From Gnetum montanum (taxonomy: Eukaryota; Streptophyta; Gnetopsida; Gnetales; Gnetaceae), in NCBI GenBank assembly GCA_015680685.1, contig MNCI01006836.1:63575-127574 (forward strand): 64,000 nt of DNA, in the 5' to 3' direction. Both the position numbers and the translations under genes were made by a program. The stretch's first letter is position 1. Each line of letters starts with the position of its first letter. The notes beneath the pieces are model-generated. The model was given only the letters and a program-made list of their open reading frames with translations, searched no databases and was not told where the DNA came from. Positions 22,720-33,840 of this stretch are shown here, piece after piece.

Positions 22720-24530
22720 TTTTCATGAATTATGAACATGGGTTGATGTCCATTTTCCATAAGTGAAGGTTTTGGATTCTTTATTAGTAGGCCTGTCTAC
22801 ACTCATAGGGATAGAATTCAATGTTTGAGCTAGTGCATCTCTATGAGTAGGAGAGGTCATGACTAGGTTGTATAAGTTTAGTGATGTGTTCTTTTGCTTG
22901 AAAGACCATTTGTCTTGTTTCATTATTATGAGGAAATTCTTTCCATTGGTGTGTGATCTTTTATCCTTGGTGATCCTAATTTCCTCCATTCTTCCTAGAG
23001 TTTTTGGATTAGGTTTCAACGTATGTGTCGTGGAGCCCTTGCTCATGAGTGTAACTAATGTTGATATAGGCTTAGGTGGGTCAAATTATTTTGAAGCCTT
23101 TTTTTGTTGGCAACCTTTAGTGGCTTTAGTTGTTGGTTTAACAATAGGTTGTTTTTGTTCCCGTTGTGGTGATGCTTTTTCATTAACCATTAAAGTACTA
23201 GCCACTATAGGTAGGCTTTGGTCATGGTTTATCACAATTTTGTTTGTAGGTGGTAGGGGGATCCTAATAATGAAAGGTTTCCTAGCCTTAGGTGGGTTTG
23301 GTAATACTTCATTTGGATTACAATGTTGATGCCACTAAAGGTGGGACATGTATGATGAAAAGTTTCTTAGGAGCTAGAGGTGGTGATACCTTGATGATGA
23401 AGGGGATTTTTGACATCATGTTCTAGGATTTAGGACTAGCTATTGGTACTTTGATGAAAATTTTTTATCTAGGAGTATTAGACTATCTAGTTATTGTGAA
23501 TGAGGCTATATTATAAGATTTATTGTTGGCATTTGAAGTGTTAGGCTCATTCAACACTAGATCTCCATGGTCAATCATATTTTGGAGGTCATTTTTTAAT
23601 GCTAGGAAAAAATTAATATCATGACCAGCCATTTAATCTAATGGAAAAAACTATCTAGCTTGAAGTACTTTGGTAGTTTTGGATCATCTTTCATTGCAAT
23701 CATTGGAACTCTACCTATCTCACAAAGACAATCGTACCTCTTACAAGGTTTCTTAGATAGTTGCTTATGTTGTATAAAGTTGTCCTTAAACAACTATTTT
23801 AAAAGCTTAGAGGGTTTCATAGGCAACTTAGTGTACTTAGTCTTATCCTTCTTTCCAAAGTTTGATCTTGGTTGATTTGGTGCATAGGAGGTAAATAGTG
23901 GAGATGAGTCATAAGATATGTTGCATGGTGGTAACTTTTTCTTTTCTATTTTTTTTGACTCTTTTGTTACTACAATCATGGTTGTTTTCTTGCTATCCCT
24001 CCTCGTATTACTTTTTATAGGCCACATAAGCCAAATTTTTACTGACCTTAGCTACTTGCTTGATGTTCTTAGTTTCTAAAAAGGCTTAGCTCAAGGACTG
24101 AGGCTCTAAGTAGTATAGATTTGACTTAATGAAGTCATTTACCACTTCTTTGAAGAAGAAAAAAGGTGGATATTAGAGATAGATTCTAGAATCTTATGAA
24201 GTGTTAAATTCCACATTTGAATTAGTTCAACTAGTCCCTACCTCATCTTCATGAGCTAGTTCAATGTTGTATCTAGCTTCAAATTATATCTGAAGTAGTT
24301 GATGAATTGATTTATCTGTTCTTTAAGAGAATAGAAGGAACCTCTAGGCAAGGTTTGATACCAATCTAAAGCTTTTGCCTTGAAAGGAATAGGAAACATA
24401 TGTAGTATTATATGTGTCCAAACTTGCAATACAAGGCACTCAGAACAAAAGGTGATCAAATGTGCATTAGGATCTCCTTCACCATTGTATTTAGTAAAGC
24501 TTGGCATAGGCATGCTTGTGGATAATTTTA
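22720..24530 (-). pseudogene. Element D gag
   Basis: At 24513-24256 the minus strand keeps the gag core: FTKYNGEGDPNAHL, then KALDWYQTLPRGS, then INQFINYFRYNL. These match element C (42764-42390), which reads FTKYNGEGDPNAHL, KALDWYQALPRSS and IQFMTRFKYNL. Around 23.64 kb it reads GHDINFFLALKNDLQNMID, the counterpart of GHDTDYCWALKDDIQ in C. At 23046-22723 it reads LYNLVMTSPTHRDAL, matching LYDLLMTSQKHCEAM in C. Many stops and some frameshifts. Confidence 0.7.
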
Positions 24531-24624
24531 TTTGAGAAACAGTAGGGTTTATGTGATCATCCTAGTAGAAATATATAACCTTCACCATTTTTGTTGTGTT
24601 TGCTTTAAGCTTCTATCGCTTTTC

Positions 24625-24629
24625 AATAA
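24625..24629. repeat. Target-site duplication of element B (left), AATAA
   Basis: AATAA directly precedes the LTR start TGATGAG and recurs directly after the 3' LTR at 51801-51805. Joining the two flanks restores a sequence that lines up with element C (42.80-42.83 kb). Confidence 0.75.
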
Positions 24630-25447
24630 TGATGAGTCACGATATTGGACCCCTGATATTGGGTCCCCGATATGAAAGATGCCAAGGTGATATCGGACAT
24701 GCGATATCGGAACTTTTCTCGTTGCCTATAAATAAGAGATAGGGGCATTTGTTTTTGCATAGTTTTTCTTAGTTCCTTAGCCAAACTTTTGTAGTTTTCC
24801 CTTTCTAGAGTTAGAATTATGTTTGAGTGCCTGCGGTAGGAGTCATAAAGTGAATGGATCTTTATTTGAGCATTTTGTACTTGAGCACACCTTGTGTTCG
24901 GAAATAAAGATGAAGTTTGCAATAAAACATTCAAAATAGCTTATTTATTGAATTTAATGTTATTTAACACTTTCATTAGTTTATTGATGTTATTTTTATA
25001 TAATTATTCATCTTCAAAAAGTAAGCACACTCAGTACGACCACTTTGAGCATATGTGGAACACTTGGTAATCGAGTAACAACTAGCATTTGGTAATCCTA
25101 GTAGTGTTACACTAGTTTAGGATGTGTCCAACAAGTGGGAATGGATGCTAGTGTTAGGACTAGTTAGAGCATATTTGATTAGTTAAATTAAATTAGTTTT
25201 TCAATTTTTTCATTTCTTCATTTTAAGCACTAGGAACATAAAATATAAAAAGCATAAAAAATCATATACCTCAAGTTTACTTAACCATAAAATTGTGCCT
25301 TATAAGTAAGCTTGGGAAAACAATGATTGCACAACCCGTCCTTGTTCTATGTAAGCGCATAAGCACTTAATCCTTGGAGTTCAACTTGATTGTGCATGAA
25401 TGCTTGTATTCATATGGTTGGGTGTAGGGGTACCTTGCCACTCATTA
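24630..25447 (+). repeat. Element B 5' LTR
   Basis: Runs from TGATGAGTCACGATATTGG to GGTACCTTGCCACTCATTA and aligns along its length with 50966-51800. The TG...CA end has decayed to TG...TA. The primer binding site follows at once. Confidence 0.8.
24640..24740 (+). promoter_or_regulatory. LTR promoter of element B: GATAT repeats and TATA box
   Basis: Two GATATC palindromes and several GATATT/GATATG variants lie between 24640 and 24710, followed by CTATAAATAAG at 24726-24736. This is the same arrangement as in element A, with fewer intact palindromes. Confidence 0.55.
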
Positions 25448-25466
25448 TTGGCACTGTTGCTTGGGA
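25448..25466 (+). other. Primer binding site of element B
   Basis: TTGGCACTGTTGCTTGGGA directly follows the 5' LTR. It is a mutated form of the tRNA-Asp type site seen in element A. Confidence 0.7.
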
Positions 25467-25586
25467 TTTTGTTTTTATTTGCACTGATTCAAACTTAGGA
25501 AATCTTTCCATCATTGGAATGAACCCTTAGGGTTATTTATCCTACAATCATTAAAAAAGAGAGTATTGCACACTGAATAATCAATC

Positions 25587-27452
25587 ATGTATCCTTTTTC
25601 TTATGAGAGTGCTTCACCAACTAGGTCTAACATAATGAACAATCGAATGCAGAGTACACATGACAATCTGTCAGTCCTTCAAACGTTTCACATGGTATAT
25701 GCTCATCCTAATGAGTACATACCAGACTTTACCTTTATCCTCCACTAGGATGAACAATTGCATTAGCATGATTTAGAAGGTAATATAGTGTTACCTCCTT
25801 ATCACTCAATCTGAGGCATGCTTCTTCATGCTCTCACATGAATTGGTATGTAGCACTTACAATCAGAGTACATTGTGCATGAATAAGATTTGAGAAATTA
25901 TTGACCCACAGAGGCACAACATTAGAGGGACCTACAATAAGAGAGACATTACAAATCTATGAAGGGAAATAGTCTTAGGATGTTCTGTATGTCCTATCTG
26001 AAAATGATGGTGGTGAACCTACCTCTGGAGGTTTTCCACAAAATGATGTTCCTCTTGTTGACTTTGATTAAGGAGTTGGGTATTAGAATCTTCATTCAAT
26101 TATTCATAATCCAAGATCTAGTACCAAAAAATGCAAAGGATTTGAAAAAGGAACACGAACATGTGATAATGATGGATATTCCAATCATGACCCCGATTGA
26201 GGTTATGACCACTGAAGAGAAGATGACAAGAACCATCATGGTGCTAGTCCTTCTTTCTCTTCACCTTCATCATCTCCTTCCCCTTCTCCTTCAAGATCTA
26301 AATGCAATCACAAAGAATGAGACCCTCAGGACAATGGTAAGAAAAATAGAGATCATAGACAAAATAGTCGAGAAAGGGGACAAGGGAATTCTAGAGAGAC
26401 ACATCATGAAAGAAGGGAGAGTGGGAAATAGCATAGGCATCATAAAAACCATAGATAATACAATCATGATGAACCCCTACTTGCCACCCAAAGTATGTTA
26501 GATATAACAAAGGCTGTTAGAATTCCAACAAGGCACCAGAAGGATAGTAGGATAAAAAGACTAGACATGAATAACATCCCATGATTTGAAGGGGGATATA
26601 ATGCTGATCCTCAAAATCATCTACAAGCATTTCATGATGCATGTGCCTTGAAAAATATAGAAAATGAGTGGCAAAAACATAAGCTATTTCCATGGACACT
26701 AGTCAAGGAAGTGAAAAGCTATAGAATCAGAATCCAATCGTCGATGGAGTACCATGTTAGAGCTATTCAAAGATAAGTATCAAACGTACTCCCAAGTGTC
26801 CAACCTATGTAATAAAATTCAAGGATGGAAACAAGGAGGAAAAAAACTCTTGGATGCTGCCATGGGATGATATTATGCATTATTACATCATTGCCCTAGC
26901 CATGGCTACTTGCAAAGGGAAAAACTATGCCATCTTGTAGATGGGCTTAAGTACGAAACACAAAGAACCCTTGGGACTTACGCCCAAGGAAAGCTATTTG
27001 AGCTTAGATCCCATCAAATACAAAGACTATTGGAGCAAGTTTCTAAGTAGGAAGGTGAGTTAAGGAAAAGAGAAATTATGGAGGAATATAATAGAGATCC
27101 TTCCCTTCGAAAGAAGGAAGTTAGATTTTGTGAAGATGAAGAAGAGTCACCCCTTGAAGAGATGGTGAATAGAAAGACTTTGTCCATTCTAAAATTTGCA
27201 TCAAAAGTAGCAGCAAAGGTAGATAAAATGTGGAATTCCCTAGATGATAAATATCAAACCATTCTAAAAATAGTAGAGGAGTCTAGAGTGCAAAGTAGTG
27301 ATTGAGAGAGAAGGAAAAAGAAAGAAGCTGAATATGCATGTAACAAGGGTAAGGGCAGAGTTGTCGTCATCGAAGAGGTTGTGGATTTAGACATAGAAAA
27401 TCATGGTGGATATGAGATATGCCAATATGACCATCCTAAAGGATGTTGCCCA
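25587..27452 (+). pseudogene. Element B gag
   Basis: The ATG at 25587 opens MYPFSYESASP, followed by a segment (EYIPDFTFIL) shared with element A gag. At about 26.2-26.4 kb the correct frame is rich in S, P, R and H. The open 180-codon frame over the same bases is an out-of-frame by-product. Around 26650-26700 the reading NIENEWQKHKLFPWTL starts the capsid-type domain, as in A. From 27078 to 27305 the charged segment MEEYNRDPSLRKKEV matches A almost residue for residue. The zinc-knuckle end (27397-27452) reads YEICQYDHPKGCC: the first cysteine is replaced by tyrosine. Confidence 0.75.
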
Positions 27453-28270
27453 ATAGTTTTACATCTACAAGAGTCGAGGGTGTATGCACTAAACCCACGA
27501 TTAAATAGATGACAAACACCCCAAAGGTTACCTTATCTTCAAGGTAACCCAAGGTAGTTCTACCAACCCTTGAAATATTATCCAAGTGGAGCTCCACCAC
27601 AACTGAGTGAATAATATCAATAGTGAAAATAACCACAATCATGGGGAATTCCACTATCACGTCAACAGTACCCTTATTGTCAACCTGACCCATACGGGTA
27701 CTACGTTTAGTAGTTGATCTCCCCACATGACTCCGAAAGTTATGTCACTACTTAGCCTCACTACCTAATTCATGAGTACTATAGAACTCCTTCTCCTAGG
27801 GGTGATGTTTCATAAATGTACTATCCTAGAAATGTACAAAGCTCTAGTTAACACTATCTTAGAAATGTTTCTATAGTGTTTCATAGAACTCTAAATCCTT
27901 GAAAGCTCTTTTGGATTCAGATTCTAGTGTTAACTTAATCTCTCAAGAAATGTACAAATCCTAGAACCTACCTCCACTAAAAAAGAGTACTATTCATTTA
28001 GAGTTGGCTGACTAGTCCATCACTCTCCCATTAGGACTAGCAAAGGACATTGTCACCATTGTTTGTGGGTGGTCGTATCTAGCCGATTTCCTAGTGATTC
28101 AAGTCAACAACTATAAGGGGGATTTCCCAATCATTATGGAAAGAGCATGGCTAAGCACAATTGATGCACACCTAGGAATGCATGATCTTTCTCTAGAAAG
28201 ATCATAAGAAAATACGTTTGGAAAGATTGAGAAGAAAAAATTTCCATGCATCGCATACAGTGATACAGGG
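27453..28270 (+). pseudogene. Element B linker and aspartic protease, cut at 28270
   Basis: A P/Y/Q-rich linker (to about 27.9 kb) leads into the protease. The active site at 27914 reads LDSDSSVNLIS, so the glycine of the D-S-G triad is changed to aspartate. Downstream, LGLAKDIVT, DFLVIQV and DFPIIM...AWLSTIDAHLG follow element A closely. The reading ends in AYSDTG at 28270, where foreign sequence begins. It resumes at about 45102 with sequence matching element A near 7.55 kb, so about 45 bases of the original protease tail are missing at the junction. Confidence 0.75.
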
Positions 28271-28855
28271 TGTAATTGTGTTTAGAAGTCCTGGTTTGTA
28301 CAACATTTAACATTACCTACATGCAACCAGTGTACACAAGTGACTTGTAACGACAGAAAATGTCGGTAGCTGGAAAATACCAAGAAAAATCCATGTACAC
28401 AGTCTTAACCATGGATCCGTGTGAGGGCTGTGCTAGAGAAAATGAATCCGCAGCACCCTGAACGGTCTTGTCAATTAGACAGGGACTTACTAAATCAGTA
28501 AATCGACGAAGATTATAGATAACCCATGGAAATGATTTGATTCGATGAACCACGAAAGGAGAGGAAAACGATGTAGATGAATTGCAATAATGACAATGTT
28601 AACACGACGGGGAGGATCGGGTTAAAGAGAAATACACAATTCCCAGATCTGTGCTTTGACCCACAAACTGGGTATATTGTATACACCAATAGAAAAGTTC
28701 CCGATTATCTTGTACGGAACATACACAAAATAGCAAGAAAATTGCTCAGCAAGGAGTATAGAATGAAGTTTGGTCTACCTTGTAAGCCAAAGACAGGATG
28801 CAAGGAAGGTCAAGCCTGAATTTCTATCAATCAACTATGTCTGATCAATAGATGT
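28271..28855. other. Orphan 585-bp segment between element B protease and element C
   Basis: Belongs neither to element B (compare element A) nor to the LTR of element C, and nothing matching it is found on the far side of C at 45102. It is less AT-rich than B. On the plus strand 28577-28819 is open for 80 codons (MNCNNDNVNTT..., with FDPQTGYIVYTNRKVPDYL in the middle) and looks protein-like, but I do not recognise the family. It may be the remaining end of a different insertion into which C jumped, with the other end lost by deletion, or filler DNA from repair. Confidence 0.5.
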
Positions 28856-29913
28856 TGCCAACCATACCAGACGATCTCTCGATCTCTGATCTATCCTCTT
28901 TTCCTTTGGTAGCCTCTGCTCAAAGCTGCTGATAATCACCGATGGGGAGAACTATGTTTTTTCGCCCAAAAGGTATGATTGCTCCTGTTGCCAATGCTCA
29001 AAGATGTCTCTTGTCTCTGCTCGAAGATGATAACTACCAAAAATACAATAAGCCCCTTATTTCTTCGTCAACTGGAGTATTTATAAGTTCCACAACACGT
29101 GCAGAAGGCATGGCCCTGATGGCACGTGTCTCGAACCCTCTAAATACCATTGACTTGTCCAATTTCATGTTGAAACTAACTATGTTACATCACATTTCTG
29201 GAAGAAGGGACGAAGTACGTTGTTAACACTTTTGCCAAAGCTACTTCATGATTACGCACAACACGCTCATCAGCGTATTGTGCGTGTAGATAGCAGATGC
29301 GTAACTACTGCAGCCAGCTTTATGCTATATTACACTTGTTTACGCTGCATCGCGTGGTAGAGTGTAATAGAGCATGGGAGTAGTTAGTACCAGCTGTTTT
29401 ACACTTGTTTACCATGGAGCGTAATAGAGCATAGAAAATGGTCAACTTCCAATAAATTACACTTGTCTATGCTGTGTAGCGTAATGAGCGTAAAGCGACC
29501 AATTTGCAAAAAGAATAAATCAATCTGCTGCGCTTCCTTTGACTTTGACTTTTCTTTTCTTAAAGCTCGTTATGCTGCTCTGCGTAACAGAGCCTAAACT
29601 CAGCCCTGAGCAAAGGACTTAGCCGAATATGCGACATGTCGCATATTACAGTGTTTAGGCTTTAAACTTCATCAAATCTATTGAAGTAAGTCACCTTATG
29701 ATATTGGAATATGTTGCAGAATTACGCTAAGCGACACTACGCTATGTTGCGTAATGTAGCGTAAAGAGAGAAGTTTTGAAATCTGTAAGGAACTTGGAGA
29801 CTTAATGCAACGTGCCTCTTTGCTTTGCTTTGCCTTCGGGAATTTTGCCGTGAACTTTCACCCAAATCGTGAATCTTCACCTTAGGCCGATTCGCAATTT
29901 CTACGGTGTTTCA
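28856..29913 (-). repeat. Element C 3' LTR
   Basis: 1058 bp, starting TGAAACACCGTAG (29913) and ending GGTTGGCA (28856) in element orientation. It aligns end to end with 44042-45101. A TATA box (CTTATAAATAC) lies at about 29077-29088. The U3 part (29250-29770) is dense in GCGTAA/TTACGC words, often as imperfect palindromes. Confidence 0.85.
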
Positions 29914-29927
29914 ATGGCCCCTCTTTG
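29914..29927 (-). other. Polypurine tract of element C
   Basis: The element strand reads CAAAGAGGGGCCAT directly before the 3' LTR start TGAAACACC. The purine run AAAGAGGGG fixes the minus orientation. Confidence 0.75.
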
Positions 29928-31059
29928 TTGATGATTAGAGGGCTTGCCCGAAAGACGTCGACAAAGAATACGAAACACCAGATGGGCGAAAGTACTAACA
30001 GCGTTCATCAATAGGTACTCAAGTGTCATCCTGTCAACGTAGAGATGCATAGATGAGGGAAACGAGAGATAGAATGGTATAGGAGGAAACAAGTTCGGGG
30101 AAGACCCAAATGAGTAGGGATAGTTGTTTCATGCATAAGCACTCAGGCTCTCTCCTACGATTGCGTTTGCATGGAGTTATGTCATCATTTTGTAGGTGAA
30201 GGGGCTTGCATAGATGAATTGTGTTGTGTCTGCATGGCCTGGGTGAGATGTGTTTCACCCGTTTTGGTGGCCCTCATTTTTTTTTGCGTCCACTAGGCAG
30301 GTTGCGTTACACCGGTTCATGGACTTGAGTGTAATGCAAATGCAGAAAGTGTGGGCTGCGTATGTACATTTTGCATATGGGAAGCAGATGGTGGAGATGT
30401 AGAGAAGTAAGAGCTAGGGGTAGGATCATGAGGATGCACCTTCGAGTGGACAAGTGAACTTAGACAGCCATCTCAAAACATTGTCAGTGCTACACCATTT
30501 AGATGAACGCATCTTTGAACGACGTCCGCGTAACAAGTAACCTGCAACCAAAGAAGAAAACAGAGGATACCATTGCTCGTGCGAATTACCGGCGAGGTTG
30601 TTGAAACAAGTACTATTTGAGATGAGATAAAGTAAATGGGCTGTGAAGGAGGAACTGTAGCACGAGGCTAGAGTCTTCAACATTGACACTTGGCCTAGCA
30701 TATCGCCGCCAAAGGACATCAGACTCAGCACCCCTGACTTGTTATGCAAAGAACTAGCTAGGTGAATCTATGAAGCCAGAGTTTGATAGTGATGATGAGA
30801 GGAGATCCCCAAGGTCGTAGTTGGTGAGAACTCCTTTGGGGCTCCGGTCGGTGAATCTGAACTCTCAGAGGTGCCACCGCTGTAGTGGGTGCAGTGACAA
30901 CATCTCTGAGGGGTCAGTAGTATGCCTTTCAGCACATTCGAGGGATCAGCAGAATGCCTGTGAGGTAGCGATGCTGGGGCTGTCCCAACATCCCATCTCA
31001 TTTGCTTTGCAGCTGCGCAGAGACGACTACGCTCGCTTGATTTGCATGATGGCGATTTG
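29928..31059. other. 3' region of element C, no gene recognised
   Basis: About 1.1 kb between the tandem repeats and the polypurine tract, more G+C-rich than the flanks. The longest frame (30426-30749, minus, 107 codons) has no recognisable motif. Nothing else is supported. Confidence 0.5.
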
Positions 31060-31600
31060 TAAGTCCCAGTTTTAAGTCCTGGTAGATTGTCGTTGCTGGT
31101 TTTAAGCCTCAGTAGATCATGGTCCTAGTTTAAAGTCTGGGCAGACCGAGAAATGCTAGTTTTACGTCGTAGCGGACGGTGGCGAGGCTGATTTATGGTC
31201 TCAGAAAACCGTGTTGTGAATGTCAGTTTCATGTCATGATCCAGGGACAAGTCTGTGCTAGTTTTACGTCTCAGCAAACGGGTGCTTACCTTTGCCAATT
31301 CTATGTCATGGCGGATAGCTGGTGCCATTTTAGCCTAGTGGCGAACGCGTGTAGGAAATGCTAGTTTTTTGTCTTGGCAAACCTGTACAACACTACCAGT
31401 TTTATGTCGTAGCGGACGGTTACAACTTGCCAGTTTTACATCGTGGTAGATGATCAGTGCTAGTTTAGCGTCGTGACGGACGCGTGAAGGGAAGGCCAGT
31501 TTTTCGTCGTAGCAGACGTTTTTTGCCAGTTTAGCGTCATAGTAGACGATTGCTGCCAGTTTAGCGTCATAGCGGACGATTGTTGCCATACCTAATGCTA
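31060..31600. repeat. Tandem repeat near the 3' end of element C, unit about 30-45 bp
   Basis: About 13-15 imperfect units of the type GCCAGTTTAGCGTCATAGCGG followed by ACGATTGCT. The core (A/C)AGTTTTA-CGTCGTAGCGGACG is recognisable in each. Units nearest the integrase (31440-31600) are most alike. Variants of the same unit occur near the protease (39825-39960) and in element D (21785-21920). Tat/Ogre elements are known to carry such arrays near the 3' LTR and to seed satellites. Confidence 0.8.
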
Positions 31601-31639
31601 ACACTGAAGATGTAGCTAGACGTAGTACCACTTCAGATA

Positions 31640-32760
31640 TATGTGATTCACAGGGTTTGGCAACTCGTTGCCATCGATATCTGCTAGCTTGAATGCTCTG
31701 TTGCCATACTCATCAGTCACCAAGAAAGGGCCCTCCCAGTTTGCAGAGAACTTGCCCACTAGTTTGTGAATGGCCTTGAGAACTAAATATCCTTTCTTGA
31801 TTGGATGCTGCTGGAGATTATGGTGATGCTTTTGCCTCTATTTTTCTTGATACTTCTCGATTGTATCAAGTGTCTGTATTCACTTCTCTTCTACTGAATC
31901 CAAATCCATGATCTGAGACTCGGTGTATTGAGTCTCATTTATAATCATGGAGAGGACCATTCTCAGAGAAGGAACCTGTAATTCGAGTGGCAGCACTGCC
32001 TCAGATCCGTAGACTAGGTTGTAGGGCGTACTATCTGTAGCCGTCCTACATGTAGTACGATACGCCCATAGCACATAGAGGATCTTTTCATGCCACCGTC
32101 TCTTGTTATTGTTGAGCATTTTCTTGAGTAGATTAATGATGACTTTATTTGTGCCTTTAGCTTGACCATTTGCTTGCAGTAATAGGGCGAGGAAAAAGAT
32201 TGTTTAATGCCAAGGCCATCACAGAAGGATTTGGTTTCTGTACTACTAAATTGTGGCCCGTTATCGGTCATAATAGTCATCGGGAGACCAAATTTGGTTA
32301 CAATGTTTTCTAGGATAAAATGGCAAATTTGTTAAGATGTGGTCTTCCGTAAAGGAATAGCTTCTACCCACTTTGTGAAGTACTCAATAGCGGTAATTAT
32401 GAAGCTATGACCTGCGGAAGATTTCAGTGTGATAGGCCCTATGATGTCTAGTCCCCATCATTGAAATGGCCATGTTATCTGAGTTGTGTGTAATTCTATA
32501 GGCGACACGTGTATAAGATTTGCGTGACGCTGACACGTGTCACACGTTTTAACCTTTGTCAGATAATTTTTTTGCATGTAAGGCCAGCAATACGCTAAGC
32601 GACAGATTTTTGAAGCCATAGCTCGTGGTGCTACGTGTCCTCCGCATAATCCTTTGTGGACCTCGCCAACTATACATTGTACTTGGTCTTTGTTAATGCA
32701 AGTAAGTAGCACACCATCAAAAGAGCGTCTACAAAGAGTACTGTCTCCTATGATGACGTA
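31640..32760 (-). pseudogene. Element C integrase
   Basis: Would insert the element cDNA. The N-terminal zinc-binding HHCC motif is complete at 32712-32520: H and H in HKGLCGGH, C and C in CDTC. The catalytic core starts near 32458 with WGLDIIGPI (first D, preceded by a stop). The second D is in TDNGPQF near 32265. A frameshift near 32180 moves the reading to another frame before the third acidic residue. From 32119 to 31880 the open frame reads MLNNNKRRWHEK, ALWAYRTT-like and TPYNLVYG, the usual C-terminal core. The tail ends where the tandem repeats start. Confidence 0.8.
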
Positions 32761-32790
32761 CTACCTAGCTCGCTTGCAGATTGCATCTTT

Positions 32791-33357
32791 CTACGCGCGT
32801 GTTAACTTGTGCAGTGGCTTACCATGCAAGAGGTAAGTATTAATGCTATCGTACCACTCTGGCGTTCTATCCTCAAGCAGAGAAGATATTTGTGCCGCTT
32901 GAATGATGGGATCTGTGCAATCTGTTATTAATGAAGGACAGGTGTCGAACAGGTGTGAGGGCACGTTCAAAGCCAGTGTAGCCAGTGCATCGGCCAGTGT
33001 GTTATCAGTGCGTGGCACGTCTTGGGCATCGATGGTCATGAACCACCTCAGAAGATCTTTAGCCATATCGTAGTAGAGTTGTAAATGTGCAGCCTTGTAG
33101 GCATAGACTCCTGTGATCTGATTTATAATGAGCATCGAATCACCCTTAATTGCCAGGTGACGAACATTGAGCTCTCTGGCAGTTAGTAATCCCCTGAGGA
33201 TCCCCTCGTACTTTGCCACATTATTCGTACAGGGAAAGGTCAAGCGATAGGCGTGAAGACGCATATCCTCAGGTGATAGTGTAATAACTGTAGCGGCACT
33301 GCCGCCTCTAATAGTTGAAGCTCCATCAAAATATAATGTTGCTTCAGGGCCTGTCAA
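32791..33357 (-). pseudogene. Element C second (archaeal-type) RNase H
   Basis: An open frame of 188 codons with an RNase HI-like fold distinct from the normal gypsy RNase H upstream. The four catalytic acids are all present: D11 (LYFDGAS), E51 (NNVAKYEG), D73 (KGDSML) and D123 (NTLADALATLA). The CTNNVAKYE and GDSMLIINQITG motifs are typical of the additional aRH domain described for the Tat lineage of Ty3/gypsy. It lies between the RNase H tether (33.5 kb) and the integrase zinc finger. It is read as part of pol, so the open frame is a conserved stretch rather than a separate gene. It is the best-preserved domain of the element. Confidence 0.85.
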
Positions 33358-33838
33358 AACAGGGCTTAAACTATGTACATGTTCATCTGGAAACTCAGGC
33401 TCTATAGTTGCCTGACTGTCAATAGGCGATGATACTAATTGGTCGGCTATCGCTTGGCCTTTCGTAGAAGATTGACCAATGTAATGCAGATCGAATTCTG
33501 CCGTAATAGCTTCCCAACGAGCTATTTTGCTACTTTCATATAGATTATGTGTAATGGCTCTAAGTATGTTATTTTTACAAATAATTTTGACCTAGCTAAG
33601 GAAGAGATAGTGCCTACATTTTTTTAGCATAAATACTAATGCTAGAAAATTACGCTCTACTTCGTTGTACCTTGTTTCGTACGCACATAAGGCATGACTC
33701 AAGTAGTAGATGGGTACTTCTAACCCATCGCTTCTCTTTTGACAAAGTAATGCGGCTAAGGCTATGTCTGAGGTTGCAAGGTAAATGTAGAACGGTTGAT
33801 CCCTTTGTTGTGGGAATACCGTTGGCAAGCATTGAAGT
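33358..33838 (-). pseudogene. Element C RNase H (gypsy type)
   Basis: Follows the RT. Reads PFYIYLATSDIALAALL (in place of the usual catalytic D near its start), YYLSHAL, YNEVERNFLALVFMLKKCRHYL, then after a stop IARWEAITAEFDLHYIG and GQAIADQL. These are the standard gypsy RNase H landmarks in order. The acidic residues are partly kept. One stop lies near 33592. Confidence 0.8.
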
Positions 33839-33840
33839 TC

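Larger units (their letters stand above)
22160..24624 (-). mobile_element. Element D: Tat/Ogre-like gag-protease remnant (left part)
   Basis: The minus-strand reading matches element C domain by domain (gag, mid-gag segment, protease) at protein level. It is interrupted at 24624 by insertion of element B and resumes at 51806. No LTR of D is recognised and its pol is not visible. The copy is much more decayed than C. Confidence 0.7.

Noticed and set aside
22859-23329. 156-codon plus-strand frame with hydrophobic and cysteine-rich stretches
   Set aside because: It lies opposite element D gag, whose minus-strand reading matches element C. The plus frame is its shadow.
25959-26501. 180-codon plus-strand frame rich in M, I and L
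   Set aside because: It overlaps element B gag in the wrong frame. The correct frame over the same bases matches element A gag and is S/P/R-rich.
31335-31631. 98-codon minus-strand frame with repeating DAKLA motifs
   Set aside because: It is a translation of the tandem DNA repeat at 31060-31600, downstream of integrase, with no sign of constraint.
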